DNA of 64,000 nt from Tethya wilhelma (GCA_964030475.1 CAXIPT010000002.1:2674827-2738826), one strand, 5' to 3'; shown: positions 31,710 to 42,883, numbered from the stretch's first letter. Translations and numbers: made by a program. Notes: generated from the sequence alone by a model not told the origin.

Positions 31710-34700
31710 TTATACTCTTTTTTTACTTTGAGGAGGAGGCTGAGGTGGTAATAGAGATGGGCTGGCTTGATTGGAATCTACAGGTGTTTCTGGTACAATT
31801 TCCAACAAATCTCTAATAGGACTTCTTAAAACGACAAAGTTGGTTGTGAGTGCAATTGCATCACTTCTTGGCCTTTTTTGCAAAGCATTTTGGTTTTTGT
31901 CTGATAAATTTCTTAGATTAAACTTCTTCGCAGTTTTACGTCGAATTTTTTCCTCAAGATGTTTGACTTCATGTGGTAGTACAAATGCACAAGTGTGGTA
32001 TATCAAAGTCCCTATAAATGTAACCAGGGCAATAGATATCGAAACATAGGTAAGCCAAAGTGACACTTTGTCAGTCTTACTACTAAGCCCATCAATGTAG
32101 ACTTTACTAATAGAAAGCAAAAGGAGATTAAATAGGTACGAGTTTTCCAGAATGTTAAACAGCCATATCTTGTATATCCCTCCATTTATTAGACTGGCAA
32201 ACATTAGAAGTGAACAAGTCACAATGCTGACAGACAATGAGTTTCGAGCTGAATCGTTGTCATTGACTGCTAAGACTACGTACAAAATGATCCTAACCAG
32301 GAGTTGCACTCCAATCCAATAGCGATGGCGATCCTTGAATGGAGCATGGAAAGCATCCATAAATGATTTTAATACTGGATTGTAGATGATCTTGAATGGA
32401 TGTTTGTTTGGAAAACGTTGAAAACACTGCCAAAATAGTAACAGTAAAGCAAAGAAGATGCCAACTAGTGTTATCAGAAAAACAATAATCAGGAGAGGTA
32501 TGCGTTTCACATCGAAGTAGGCAAGATTACCATCATGTCTCCAAACCAAGTCAGAGTTTACTGGTTCAGAAGTATTTTCTCTGTCATAATGATAGATAGT
32601 AGAAAATGATGCACCATTGATGAAAAGACGGAGGATTCTTGTGTAAGAGAGCAATATCAGAGTAGCTAAGGTAGCTACTGGGTTCTTGTTTGCGATAAGT
32701 TTAGAAAATCTAATTGAGTATCGACTTATAATGATAATTGCAACAACTAGAAGGATGATATATGTTGGAAAGGCCAATTGTAACCATGTCTTAGCATATT
32801 CATCCATTCCACTATAAAAGCATGTTTCGTAGCCAAAGTCAAGATTTATCCAGGCAAGAAAGACAGTAAATACATAATCGTGAATATTTCGAGGCAAGAA
32901 TGAAGCACGATTGACACTCATAATATTTGCATAGAAGATCAGTCCATTGATAGTTCCAACAGCAGTGGTCAAGTTACAGATCAAAATGAAAATGATTAGA
33001 AGAATACCAGCTATTGCAAATAATATGAGCAGAGCAAGTCCGTTATGATTGGAACATTCTCCACAGTGGGTGGTGCCAAGAAGGAGACTAAGACCATCAG
33101 CACAACGACCACATAGAATACCAGAACGATTGTTAGCACATTGTACATCAGCACCATTGGAAACGTTTAGATCAACAAATACTTCAGATCTTGAAGACAC
33201 ACAGTAATCAAGGGGACATTTTTTAGAAGCAATATACTCTTTGGTGCTTTCATTAAAGTTAATCCACGCATCGTCTTGGCGTCTAACTGACTGAGAATCA
33301 ACTGAACAGTTGTTCTCTTGAATGAATCCATTATCAACTAGTACTGGGTCACAGTCACAACCTTCAACTGATTCAATAAAGCCAATCGGACAACTCAGGA
33401 ATATAACGTCGATGGTTGATCTAGATATACCGTAATCCTGGCATGGGCCCACAGCAAATACAGAAATATCGGCACTATTAACATCAACAGGAGCAATAAC
33501 ATTGTAAATTAAATCCTGACATTGATTATACGCAGGTTGAATTTCTTGTCCTTTTTGAATTGCAGCAGGTTGAGATGCAATACTGCTTATATTACTCGGT
33601 ATTGTGTGATTCACTTGATCTACAGCCACAAGACTTACACTGAAACTTTCTCCTTTCCTGACAGTTACGGTAGGTAGCTCGTAATCACAGTCGGGTATGT
33701 TATTAAGGCAGAAACACACACGGACAGGTAAAGATGAAATATCCTGTTCATCAATATTTGTTGTGCTATACAGATATTCAATTGCATCGACAATTCTGGG
33801 CTCTTGTATTAAAAAGGGCACATTGACTTCTGCTACAATACTCACTCCACATCGGTCAAGCAAACCTCCATAAATGGAATGTCCATCCTCTCTAGCAAAA
33901 TTATCCGTGAAATTTGTGTTTTTCAGATTGGGTTCGTTAAAAAGTCGATCCACATCTTCAGTTTGAAGGTTAAAAGTTGAATAGAATGCCAGTGTTTGAA
34001 AAAAGCAATCGGTGATAATGGCTGACTCTCCCGTTTGCTTACCTTTGCACGTAAAAGGAATAGCAGTATCATCAACACATATAGCTCCACCAAAATTAGC
34101 AGAATTACCGATAAATTGTAGGTTCAACCTATTCAATCCCTCCGAATTTAAAGATTCTGATTCAAGTTCAAAAATATATTTAATCACGTACAACTTTGAC
34201 CTCGATTCTATATACATTCCACCTCCAGATTCATTAGCACTGTTTTTAATGAGGGAAAGTGTACCACTAGAGTATATTATATCAGTGACAACTGCATTGA
34301 TGCCACCACCATTTTCCATTGCACTGTTTTCAGAAATGTTTATTTGTCCTTCGAAGAATAAATCAGATTGAAACGAATAAATCCCACCTCCAGATATTGT
34401 TGCTAAATTGTTCACAATGTTTAGTTCAGTGTCTTTTTTCACATAGATAGAGCATTGAAGGGCTAAAAATCCACCTCCCAAAGAAGCAGTGTTGTTGTAA
34501 AAGGTACTCTTACCGTTAAAATCAATGTAGCTAGCAAAACAGCTTAATGCTCCACCCTGTTCAACACCAATTCTAGAATTGCTAGGTTTAGAAACCCCAG
34601 CAACAGTCAACTGCCCTAAAAAGGTTACATTACTGCTGTAGACGAAAATTGATCCAATATTGTCCTGAAATATTACATTTCCATCAAATTTCACAATGCT

Positions 34701-36323
34701 ATTATCAACATGAAATACGTTTAGAGCTTGAAAACCATTTTGAAAAAATGACGTTGTTCCATTCAGTAGTACAACTGTCCTCCGCAATGAAATTGCAGCA
34801 CCTGAAGTAGATGCATCGTTTCTGGTAAAGCTACAATTGGTAATCGTCCCACTACATAGAAAATCAGGATCAACAGTTACTGATTGTGGGTCACAACCAA
34901 TATCAAGAGCACCTCCTGAACTAACCATATTTTGACTGAACACATAATTGGAGTCAAATGTACTTCCTTCCAACGTAAGTTTGCTGTTTTCACAGTTTAT
35001 GGCACCTCCATCAGTTGTGGCTGCACTGTTATTAATGAATGTACAGTTGGAAATGGTGCACACACTAAAATTTGCACTACCTATAGCTCCGCCACCAAGC
35101 ACTGCAACATTATTGACAAAAACACTATTTCTTATTGTTGCTAAACTAAAAACGTATCCTATTGCTGCTCCACGACCATGTTCTAAAGCACTGTTATTCA
35201 TAAATTCACAGTTATCGACTACGATTGTACAGGCTAGTGAAGCAATAGCACCACCACCTTGCTGATCAATATCTCTACTAGTAATTAAAGCAGCACTTGT
35301 CGTATTCACAAACTTGCTATTGAAAATGTGAGCTGTGCAATTATCAGTTAGACCTATTGCTCCACCGCTATGACCAGCATAGTTCCCAATGAACTCACTG
35401 TTTGATACTACTACATTACTCTCAATGGCTGCATATATAGCTCCACCAGCAGTGGTGTTTGCATTAGCCGAATTGTCAACAAAGCAACTGTTACTCACTG
35501 TGATGTTACTACTTTTAAGAGCACATATTGCACCGCCTCCAATCAAACGAATTCCTTCTCTCTCACTTTGTTCAATACTGTTGCCAGAAAAAATACAGTT
35601 GTCAATAAAAAGTTCACTTTCTTGATCAATCTCTATTGCGCCACCGTGAAACACTGATGTGTTGTTTAAAAAAGTATTGTTACTTATCACAACAGAGCTA
35701 CTCAAAGCATACAAAGAGCTACCAGCATAATTGGCATGGTTACTATCAAAGAGACAACCATAAATGGAAAGACTACTATTGTCAATGAAGATTGTTCCAC
35801 CAAGAACGGCATTCTTCAATTGTCTGTTCATGACAAAATTGCTGCTATGAATCGTAGAGGAACTTACATTGACTAACTCCAATCTGGATCCCAAATCATG
35901 TTTGCCTTGAAGTAAGCAATTATCTAGCAGAAAATTGTTTACCTTTGTGATACTGCTAAAGCATCCAGAAAAGAACACACCCGAGATAAATATCATATCA
36001 ATGTTACAAAAGGTGAAGTGCACATCTGGGTTGCACATCACTTTTGTCCCATGCTCACTTGTGCCATTACCAATAATAGACAAACTCAATACATTTCCTA
36101 CAGTAAGATTGTTACTCAGGATATGATTGCCAGGTAGCAGTTGCACAGTCACATTGGTCAGTTCGGTTGTTGACAAAGTTCCACTTGACACAAGTTCAGA
36201 GAGGGTCATACAGTGATGAGTCTCCTCCTCAGGACATGGGGCATCATCAGTAGGAACAATATAGGTCTCAGCAGACACATAGACTGAGAGACATGAGGCA
36301 CAGAGTAAGAGAAGTGCCAACAT
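31710..36323 (-). CDS. Pmp-like beta-helix, multi-pass membrane receptor D
   Basis: 1537 residues from the ATG at 36321-36323 (MLALLLLCASCLSVYVSA); the frame runs three codons further to a GTG, which is less likely. Signal peptide, then beta-helix repeats to about residue 790, a Cys-rich stalk (CANNRSGILCGRCADG, with R replacing the usual second G), eight or nine membrane segments with WINLDFGYETCFYSGMDEY, and a tail with VLRSPIRDLLEIVPETPVDS. It ends in a Pro/Gln-rich stretch (SLLPPQPPPQSKKRV) not found in the paralogues. Single exon, undamaged. The TVxVRKGExFSVSLVAVDQ segment of the stalk is close to that of A. Confidence 0.88.
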   Translation of the reverse strand: MLALLLLCASCLSVYVSAETYIVPTDDAPCPEEETHHCMTLSELVSSGTLSTTELTNVTVQLLPGNHILSNNLTVGNVLSLSIIGNGTSEHGTKVMCNPDVHFTFCNIDMIFISGVFFSGCFSSITKVNNFLLDNCLLQGKHDLGSRLELVNVSSSTIHSSNFVMNRQLKNAVLGGTIFIDNSSLSIYGCLFDSNHANYAGSSLYALSSSVVISNNTFLNNTSVFHGGAIEIDQESELFIDNCIFSGNSIEQSEREGIRLIGGGAICALKSSNITVSNSCFVDNSANANTTAGGAIYAAIESNVVVSNSEFIGNYAGHSGGAIGLTDNCTAHIFNSKFVNTTSAALITSRDIDQQGGGAIASLACTIVVDNCEFMNNSALEHGRGAAIGYVFSLATIRNSVFVNNVAVLGGGAIGSANFSVCTISNCTFINNSAATTDGGAINCENSKLTLEGSTFDSNYVFSQNMVSSGGALDIGCDPQSVTVDPDFLCSGTITNCSFTRNDASTSGAAISLRRTVVLLNGTTSFFQNGFQALNVFHVDNSIVKFDGNVIFQDNIGSIFVYSSNVTFLGQLTVAGVSKPSNSRIGVEQGGALSCFASYIDFNGKSTFYNNTASLGGGFLALQCSIYVKKDTELNIVNNLATISGGGIYSFQSDLFFEGQINISENSAMENGGGINAVVTDIIYSSGTLSLIKNSANESGGGMYIESRSKLYVIKYIFELESESLNSEGLNRLNLQFIGNSANFGGAICVDDTAIPFTCKGKQTGESAIITDCFFQTLAFYSTFNLQTEDVDRLFNEPNLKNTNFTDNFAREDGHSIYGGLLDRCGVSIVAEVNVPFLIQEPRIVDAIEYLYSTTNIDEQDISSLPVRVCFCLNNIPDCDYELPTVTVRKGESFSVSLVAVDQVNHTIPSNISSIASQPAAIQKGQEIQPAYNQCQDLIYNVIAPVDVNSADISVFAVGPCQDYGISRSTIDVIFLSCPIGFIESVEGCDCDPVLVDNGFIQENNCSVDSQSVRRQDDAWINFNESTKEYIASKKCPLDYCVSSRSEVFVDLNVSNGADVQCANNRSGILCGRCADGLSLLLGTTHCGECSNHNGLALLILFAIAGILLIIFILICNLTTAVGTINGLIFYANIMSVNRASFLPRNIHDYVFTVFLAWINLDFGYETCFYSGMDEYAKTWLQLAFPTYIILLVVAIIIISRYSIRFSKLIANKNPVATLATLILLSYTRILRLFINGASFSTIYHYDRENTSEPVNSDLVWRHDGNLAYFDVKRIPLLIIVFLITLVGIFFALLLLFWQCFQRFPNKHPFKIIYNPVLKSFMDAFHAPFKDRHRYWIGVQLLVRIILYVVLAVNDNDSARNSLSVSIVTCSLLMFASLINGGIYKIWLFNILENSYLFNLLLLSISKVYIDGLSSKTDKVSLWLTYVSISIALVTFIGTLIYHTCAFVLPHEVKHLEEKIRRKTAKKFNLRNLSDKNQNALQKRPRSDAIALTTNFVVLRSPIRDLLEIVPETPVDSNQASPSLLPPQPPPQSKKRV

Positions 36324-38151
36324 GTTAGTCACCAGTGGGGTTTTTTTTGAAGATTAACAGACACTACACACATGTATTATTTAGCCAGAACACCAATAGA
36401 TTCCTTCTTTTGAATATCACTGAGCAGATACTACGCACATGTATAAGTGTAGCCAGAAACTATACTGAACTTTTGTTCACCTTTCAATTTCCTACAAAAT
36501 TCTAGCACTGAGTCCGATTTTAACTTGTAGGGGATACATTATGATCAAATACTATTGTGCACACATAATGCCTGTCCAAACAAAGTCATTTGTACCATGT
36601 GATGCTTGTTATAGCATTCTATATGAGTTACATGCATGCCAACATACTGGGCACTAAATAGGACACTCACTGCATGGGGTGAATTCACAAAATTGAATTT
36701 TTTATCTGATAGAAGTCAATAGAGTGTCTAGGATTTAGGTCACGGGGGTGCTAAATAATGTGGGTGCAAAGCACCCGAAAATTTTGGGGTAGCCATGCTC
36801 ATTTGGGGTCACGTGACCAAAATTGCACAATTCGATCACACAATCGAGGATCGCTATGGTTTCGTATGGTGCTTTTTTTTTGCTTTTTTTTTTCTTTCCA
36901 CTTAGCCTTAGAAGTGATTTTGAAGTATGGCTAGCTCAGATTTTACTCATTTCATTGATGAATAGCACTACTCTGGAGTGCTACTTCTAACCGGGCCCAT
37001 GACATCATTATCTGGTGAGCCAGGGGGGTGCTCAAGCACCTGGAGCACCCCCTTAAACACACGACTGGAAGTAATCTCATGAGTTTGCACAGCTGATTCA
37101 GATTAAGTTAATTGTTAATATCAAACATGACCAGAAACCTTGCAATTAATTAAAGTGCACTTAAGCTACTGCAGTTGTGATGAATGAGAACACCAATGGT
37201 GCTTAACCCTCGGAGCCCTAGCAATACATATACAATGCATGCTCACACACGACAATCTACCTGTAGTACCGGTACCATATACCAGTTGAAGAGCTAGGAA
37301 ACTGAACAACTCTGAATACCTGAGGCTACACAGAAATTAAACCTATACAATCTATTTGGTCACTATAATGTGATGTTTACGCAGTTGTTACGTCATTTGT
37401 GATTATACAAACAGTTTTTAATATGTAACATCTTATGTATATCATGTGACTCGTAGAGAGACACATACATGTCAAGATAATATCAATGATACAAACCTAA
37501 GATAAATCTTAACTATAATCGTAGACATTACAACAAACCATGATCTGATTATCTGCATTAACTGCCAGTGATCACCAGCTCCGTTATGACTGAATTAGAT
37601 TAATTGAAAACCTGCTTATATAATTTATTATGCCACAACAGCATGCATGTCATGAGTGACTCTTATAATTATGTATAATTATCGGGAAATACCTATCTTA
37701 ATTCTTGCATGTGTATAGACAATATAATATTAATTTTTGTATATAGACAATATATTGACTGTTTCTCTAAAATGAACAATAACATACACATGACAAGTAC
37801 CATGGAGATGTCTTGCCTACTGGACAATGTCATGAATGTAAATAAACCTATATACACAGTCACATATAAAATTAATGATAACTTGTAACATGATATAATT
37901 ATAGGATGCTTACCATATATAAACAACAGCTAAAGTATGCTAGCATACGACTCATGATCGACTTGCTACTAGAGCTAAACTTACTAGGCAAGGCCTTTGA
38001 AGTGTATATGAATGTATGTGTCCTAACTATAGCTGCAAACATTTATATACTACGCCAGTATAAAGATTCAAGTTTGAGTACTATTTGAAACCCCAAGTTG
38101 AGTACAAATAACAGGATTCTGAGCTATAATATTATAAATACACACTAATCT
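36324..38151. other. Upstream flank of receptor D and intergenic sequence
   Basis: No gene is seen. The stretch at about 36574-36680 has a reversed copy at 45660-45806 (shared CCTATTTAGTGCCCAGT and ATGACTTTGTTTGGACA on the other strand). Around 36740-37060 there are repeated phrases built on AGCACCC/GGGTGCT, which look like a small decayed repeat element. A poly-T tract lies near 36872-36893. Promoters of receptor D and of the gene at 38152 should be here, but no site is identified. Confidence 0.5.
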
Positions 38152-38565
38152 ATGATGATGGAGGCTTTTGAACATCAAAAAGTTAGAGGATTATCGGTGT
38201 CAGCACAAGACAAAGAGTCACCAATTAATACCAGTTTAGGAACAACAAATCAAAACAATGTTTATCAAGAGGTTTTAAGTGCACAGTTGGAAACTGAAGT
38301 TGATATTCACATCAAGTCATCTAAGCCTACGAAAGACACCACAAGAGCACCAGAGACTCAATTATTACCTAAAATGAAAAAGAAGTTGACTGCTAAAGAA
38401 AAAAAACAAGTTCTGAATTCAATGTCTGAAGCTGACAAAAAGTGTCTGAAGTTTATCAGATATACGAGAGCATGTATACGCATTACAGCAATTGTAATAA
38501 TTCTCCTGATAATTGCTTTGGTAATAATACTGACAACAACAATAACAGTAACAAACTCTCGCTAA
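38152..38565 (+). CDS. Tail-anchored protein (family 2)
   Basis: 137 residues starting MMMEAFEHQ, with no signal peptide. VYQEV lies at 37-41, then a KDTT...TQLLPKMKKKLT stretch, SEADKKCLKFIR (92-103), and a single membrane segment (about 110-132) followed by five residues. It is a clear paralogue of the minus-strand gene at 15327-15821; KDTT, TQLLP, MKKK, ADKKCLK and CIRITAIVII are common to both. Sequence past the stop (38650-38700) also matches the 3' flank of that gene, so a segment larger than the gene was duplicated. This copy keeps YQEV but lacks the paired YASL/YQDI found in the other. Unrecognised family; probably a cytosol-facing membrane adaptor. Confidence 0.7.
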   Translation: MMMEAFEHQKVRGLSVSAQDKESPINTSLGTTNQNNVYQEVLSAQLETEVDIHIKSSKPTKDTTRAPETQLLPKMKKKLTAKEKKQVLNSMSEADKKCLKFIRYTRACIRITAIVIILLIIALVIILTTTITVTNSR

Positions 38566-38699
38566 TGATGTCGTATTAATATTTTGTTACAAACTAGTAT
38601 AATTCATATAATTATGTATTATGTTTCGATTAAATGTTGTATGATGTTGGAAGTTGTCTTCTTGATTGCAAATCGAGTGACTTTCTATGAAATTTACTA

Positions 38700-39058
38700 T
38701 CATACGTAACAGCTGTACATACAGTAGGAATGGGCCGAATGTCCCGTTGACACAATACAAAATGTTCACGATTATAAAAATCTAGCAAAACAAAGTAGAG
38801 TCTCGAAACAGAAACCTCCTCAGAGGCTCTCCTTGACAGATTACCAAGTTCAACTGCATGCAAGGCCTAAAGCTCACAGAAACTTTTTTGAGCACTCACA
38901 GAAATTGTGCTTGTGGGAAGCCACAATATATGTTCTGCTAACATAATATGTAAATATGTATACTTTCTAATGGACTTAGCTACTTGAAAGTGATTTCCAA
39001 AGAACCAGAATGTGTTGAACGAACTTTGACAGAATAAAGTAAGTTCTTTTCTTGGGTA
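38700..39058 (+). repeat. Divergent left arm of a foldback element
   Basis: It starts with a degraded CATACGTA...TAGGAATGGGCCGAATG end. It follows the arm through the CAGAGGCTCT and AAACTTTTTTGAGCACTC blocks to the single N at 39059, where a receptor fragment begins abruptly. Confidence 0.7.
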
Positions 39059-39059
39059 N

Positions 39060-39500
39060 CTCCTTTTGCTTTCCATTGCTACAACCTACATTGAAGGGCG
39101 GAGCAGTGATACTGATCGTGCTACTGAATGGCATGCTTATGTATCAGTATTAATTGCCATGTTAACATTTGCTGGTACTTTGGTCTATCACGCTAGCACA
39201 TTTGTATTCACATCTCAAGTTCGATATCTGAAACAACAGATTCAGCAGATAGTTGCTATGAATGGGCACAAGTTTATTCCAAACTCAAATGAAGAGCCTT
39301 TAATGAACTCCCACATGCCCGATTGTAACTTTGCAGAACTACGAAATCCAATAAGAGAACTGCTGGAGATAGAACGAGAAACTCTCTCAGAATCTGTTGA
39401 TGGTGAGTCAATCCCCATTCAACAGCTGCAAAATAACAACATGATTACTCATAATAGTATTGTTTATGTCCCTGAAGAGAGAGAAACTTTTAATATGTAA
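39060..39500 (+). pseudogene. C-terminal fragment E of a beta-helix receptor
   Basis: After the N at 39059 the frame is open at once and encodes the last ~145 residues of a receptor: TYIEGRSSDTDRATEWHAY, the last membrane segment (VLIAMLTFAGTLVYHASTFVF), and a tail with ELRNPIRELLEIERETLSES ending RETFNM. It is very close to the end of receptor C but on the other strand. There is no damage in what remains. Because the N marks a contig join, this may be the end of an intact gene whose 5' part lies elsewhere, not a true pseudogene. Confidence 0.75.
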
Positions 39501-39975
39501 GAATGGATTGTTTTGTGTGTAAAAAGTGCATGTATGACATTGTATGTCTTATCCTTAATATTTGTACATAGAATAAGAGTGCAGTGTTGTTATTGTATAG
39601 TATGAGATTATAAAAAAATGTATGTTTATGACTCTGTCCTTAATATTGGTGTACATGATTCAGTGGCATAGTTGACGATACAATACCCATGTTCTGATGA
39701 ATTAGAAGAGGCACATGTACTCTAAAAATATGTACATGAGTACTCAATGTGCTTATCTATGCTTATTGAGTAGCTATATTACTCTAATATTCAATGGTTC
39801 TCGTACATTTACACAAAGTTTCTTTATGTTTCCGGTAATTGGCTCTTGACCTTTTGTGCAAAACCTGTGTCTGCATTAATAGTTAGACTAGACTGCTTAT
39901 ATCACTCTCAGAACCAACGTATCAATTTACAAGATCCTAGCTATCAGAAATCTGTTGGAGATTTAATTACCAATG
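39501..39975. other. 3' flank of fragment E
   Basis: Sequence following fragment E. The part to about 39790 is shared with 43289-43583 and, reversed, with the 3' flank of receptor C. No gene. Confidence 0.55.
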
Positions 39976-40940
39976 GGTAATTCCAGGCCAAATCAACACA
40001 AAAAAATGAGCACCCTCACGGAATTCAACGAAACTTGAGGTACACATACCTTACCACTAGTTATTATTCCACACCTGATTTGGGTGTCATATGTTGTATG
40101 GCTTCTGACTTATAAGCCACTGAAATTTGCCATTTTTGATCATTTCTTGCCGCTTAATAGCAAATAACTTTTTTTCTGATTGTTTCCAGCTACTGAGACT
40201 GGTACCATTGTACTCGGCATAAAATTTCGCTTCAAATGATATACTTGAAGTGGGTGGTCATTTGGTAGCAGGTTAAAGGTCGTCTTTTAAAGGCGTTACT
40301 AAAAAAAGACGTCTTTTTTCCCGCAATTTTTTTACAATGTTATCTGCAAAAATTGTTCCTTATTATGTACAAGTTTGGTAATGGGATCTAAATGGGATCA
40401 GAAGATACAGGACTAAACATACACTTTTGTTCAAAATCCATGAAAGAAAAATACTTATAAATTAAAATACAACACTCAGGCATATGTTTTGACCTGTATC
40501 TCCTGATCCCATTTAGATCCCATCACCAAACTTATACAAAATAAAGGACGATTTTTGTAGATTACATTGAGTGAAAATCACGCAAAAAAAAGACGTCTTT
40601 TTTTAGTAACGCTCAATTATAGATTTAAAAAATAACCTTTGACCTGCTAGCGAGTGACCATCAACTTCAAGTATATCATCTGAAGCAAAATTTCATGCCG
40701 AGTACAATGGTATCAGTCTTGGCAGCTAAAAACAATCAGAGCATTAGTTATTTGCTAATAGATGGTGAAATGTCATCAAAAAATGGCAAATTTCGGACGC
40801 TTATAAGTCAGAAGCCATGTAACATATGACACCCAAATCAGGTGTGGGATAATAACTTGTGGTAAGGTATGTGTACCTCAAGTTTCGTTGAATTCTATGA
40901 GGGTGCTCATTTTTTTGTGTTGACTTGGCCTGGAATTGCC
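39976..40940. mobile_element. Foldback element of about 965 bases
   Basis: The two halves mirror each other almost to the centre. The ends are GGTAATTCCAGGCCAAATCA and the imperfect complement TGACTTGGCCTGGAATTGCC. Landmarks such as TACCTTACCAC, TCGGCATAAAATTT, AAAAAAGACGTCTTTTTT and GGGATCTAAATGGGATCA recur in reverse order. The arms are about 440 bases with a short unpaired centre near 40430-40480. It has no coding capacity and is a different family from the TCATACG-ended elements. Confidence 0.8.
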
Positions 40941-41541
40941 CCAATCAGAAATAACTTTAGAATTTTGTCAAACCAGGCCATCTACTACTTACACCTTAGT
41001 GTTCTCAAAATGAGAAAAGAGTGAAAATGGTTATACATACTAGTATAAGTCCTCTCTATGTACAGAGAGGGATCTTTTTGCTGTGTGACTTCTTTAATTA
41101 GTAAGAATGTTAGGATAATATTATTCGAACAATAATATCCACTCACTCTAAAAGTATGTGTTAATTGATACCCTTTTTTGTATACAAATAGTACAATGGC
41201 ATTTACAATTATTGCATTCATGTCCACAACCCTTAACAATAGTAGGCTAGGATTGAGCAGAGTATATACTTACCGTGGCACAGTTAGTGCTTGTTCATAT
41301 ACATAAAAATTAGCAGTGTAGGAATGGACAGTGCTGTAAAAAGTAAGAAAACAAGGCATACATGTCGCAATTTCGGCACATGACTACTTCATTTTTATGT
41401 CCAAGTCTTGCAATTTAACCTAAGAGTTTTGAGGTGACTAAAACAATTAAGTTGCCTGCGTATGTACTTTACCTAACTTAGCTATAGCCAACGGTGTATA
41501 CTGTGATTGGCTTGCACAATCAATGCATCAAGCCATCATTA
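40941..41541. repeat. Mixed repeat fragments
   Basis: About 41030-41110 is a reversed fragment of the flank repeat seen at 30870-30950 (reverse complement contains GATCCCTCTCTGTACATAG). About 41308-41405 is a divergent left end of the foldback core (GTGTAGGAATGGACAGTGCT...CACATGACTACTTCATTTTT). No gene is seen. Confidence 0.6.
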
Positions 41542-41868
41542 TCATACGTACGGTAGTACGTATAGTAGGAATGAGCCGTCTGTTCCATAGACACAATACA
41601 AAATGTTGGTCACTATAAAAATCTAGTCAAACAAATTAAACCTTCGAAGTTGCTCAGGGGCTCTTACTGACAGATTACTAACTGCATACAAGGCCTAGGA
41701 CTCACAAAAACTTTCCACAGCTCTCGTGGAGGGCGCTAGTGGGAAGACACCATAGTGCCATTTTTGTTCATCTAACTTACCTACTTACGTACGTCTTACT
41801 TGAAAAGGATTTCCACAGAACCAGAATGTGTTGAGCCAACTTTGACAGTACAAAGTAAGTTCTTTTCA
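41542..41868 (+). repeat. Truncated left arm of foldback element
   Basis: It begins TCATACGTACGGTAGTACGT and follows the arm for about 327 bases, then is directly succeeded by a second, longer left arm with the same start. Arms are therefore in tandem here. Confidence 0.75.
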
Positions 41869-42883
41869 TCATACGTACGGTAGTACGTATAGTAGGAATG
41901 GGCCGACTGTCCCATAGACACAATACAAAATGTTGGTCACTATAAAAATCTAGTCAAACAAAATTAAACCTTCAAAGTTGCTCAGAGGCTCTCATTGACA
42001 GATTACCAACTGCATGCAAGGCCTAAAGCTCACAAAAACTTTCCTCAGCACTCGTAGAGAGCGCTAGTGGGAAGCCACAATAATGCCATTTTTGTTCTGC
42101 TAACGTACGTACGTACGTACGTACTTACTTCCTAACTGACTTACTTGAAAAGGATTTCCAGAGAACCAGAAAGTGCTGAGCCAACTTTGACAGCACAAAA
42201 TAAGTTCTTTTCATGGGTACTACATTCCTTGATACTCGTTTTCATCTTAAATAGGCCTAAACAAAAACCAGAAAGCTTTGAAACTTAGTGTATAAATTCA
42301 TGTACTACAATGCAGCCATTTTGTAGGTAGAGTTCAAAGGTCATTAATTGTCTATCCACGTGGCATTATTATGCGCATGCGCATTAGCCTCTTCCAGCAT
42401 TTGACTGTTGTAGCTGCTACTCAAGCTTTTTATAGGGACTAACCAGTCTCTAATGGTCTCCACACTGTAGTGTTGAAAAAAGTGAATGAACAAGTAGTAA
42501 AAATTTCAAAAAAATAAGTAGTGTAGGAATGGGCAGTGCAGTAAAAAGTATTGGAACAAGGCATGTCTCAATTTCGGCACATGACTACTTCATTTTTATA
42601 CCCAACTTTTGCCCAGCAGTCCAGTTTAACGTTAACTATCTGTTATAGTTTACTCCACTGCTTAGCCAACTGATTAGTAGGAATTTGAACCAATGAAATA
42701 AGCTATAGTCGATTATGATTGTACAGATCATTGCATTTACAACACTCACTGAGGATCCATATGAAAGATCAAGAAAAAAAATGAAGTAGTCATGTGCCGA
42801 AATTGAGACATGCCTTGTTCCAATACTTTTTACTGCACTGCCCATTCCTACACTACTTATTTTTTTGAAATTTTTAATACTTG
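41869..42883 (+). mobile_element. Long-TIR foldback element: left arm plus core
   Basis: The arm runs from 41869 to about 42490 and includes an ACGT microsatellite near 42101-42124. The core with both inner inverted repeats is 42491-42883. No right arm follows; another partial left arm begins instead. Confidence 0.75.

Noticed and set aside
17928..36323. Regular short repeats as a CRISPR array
   Set aside because: The periodicity is that of beta-helix coils in coding sequence, the repeats vary in length and sequence, and the genome is eukaryotic.
42101..42124. ACGT run as a functional site array
   Set aside because: It varies in length between copies of the same foldback arm, as expected of a simple microsatellite inside the element.
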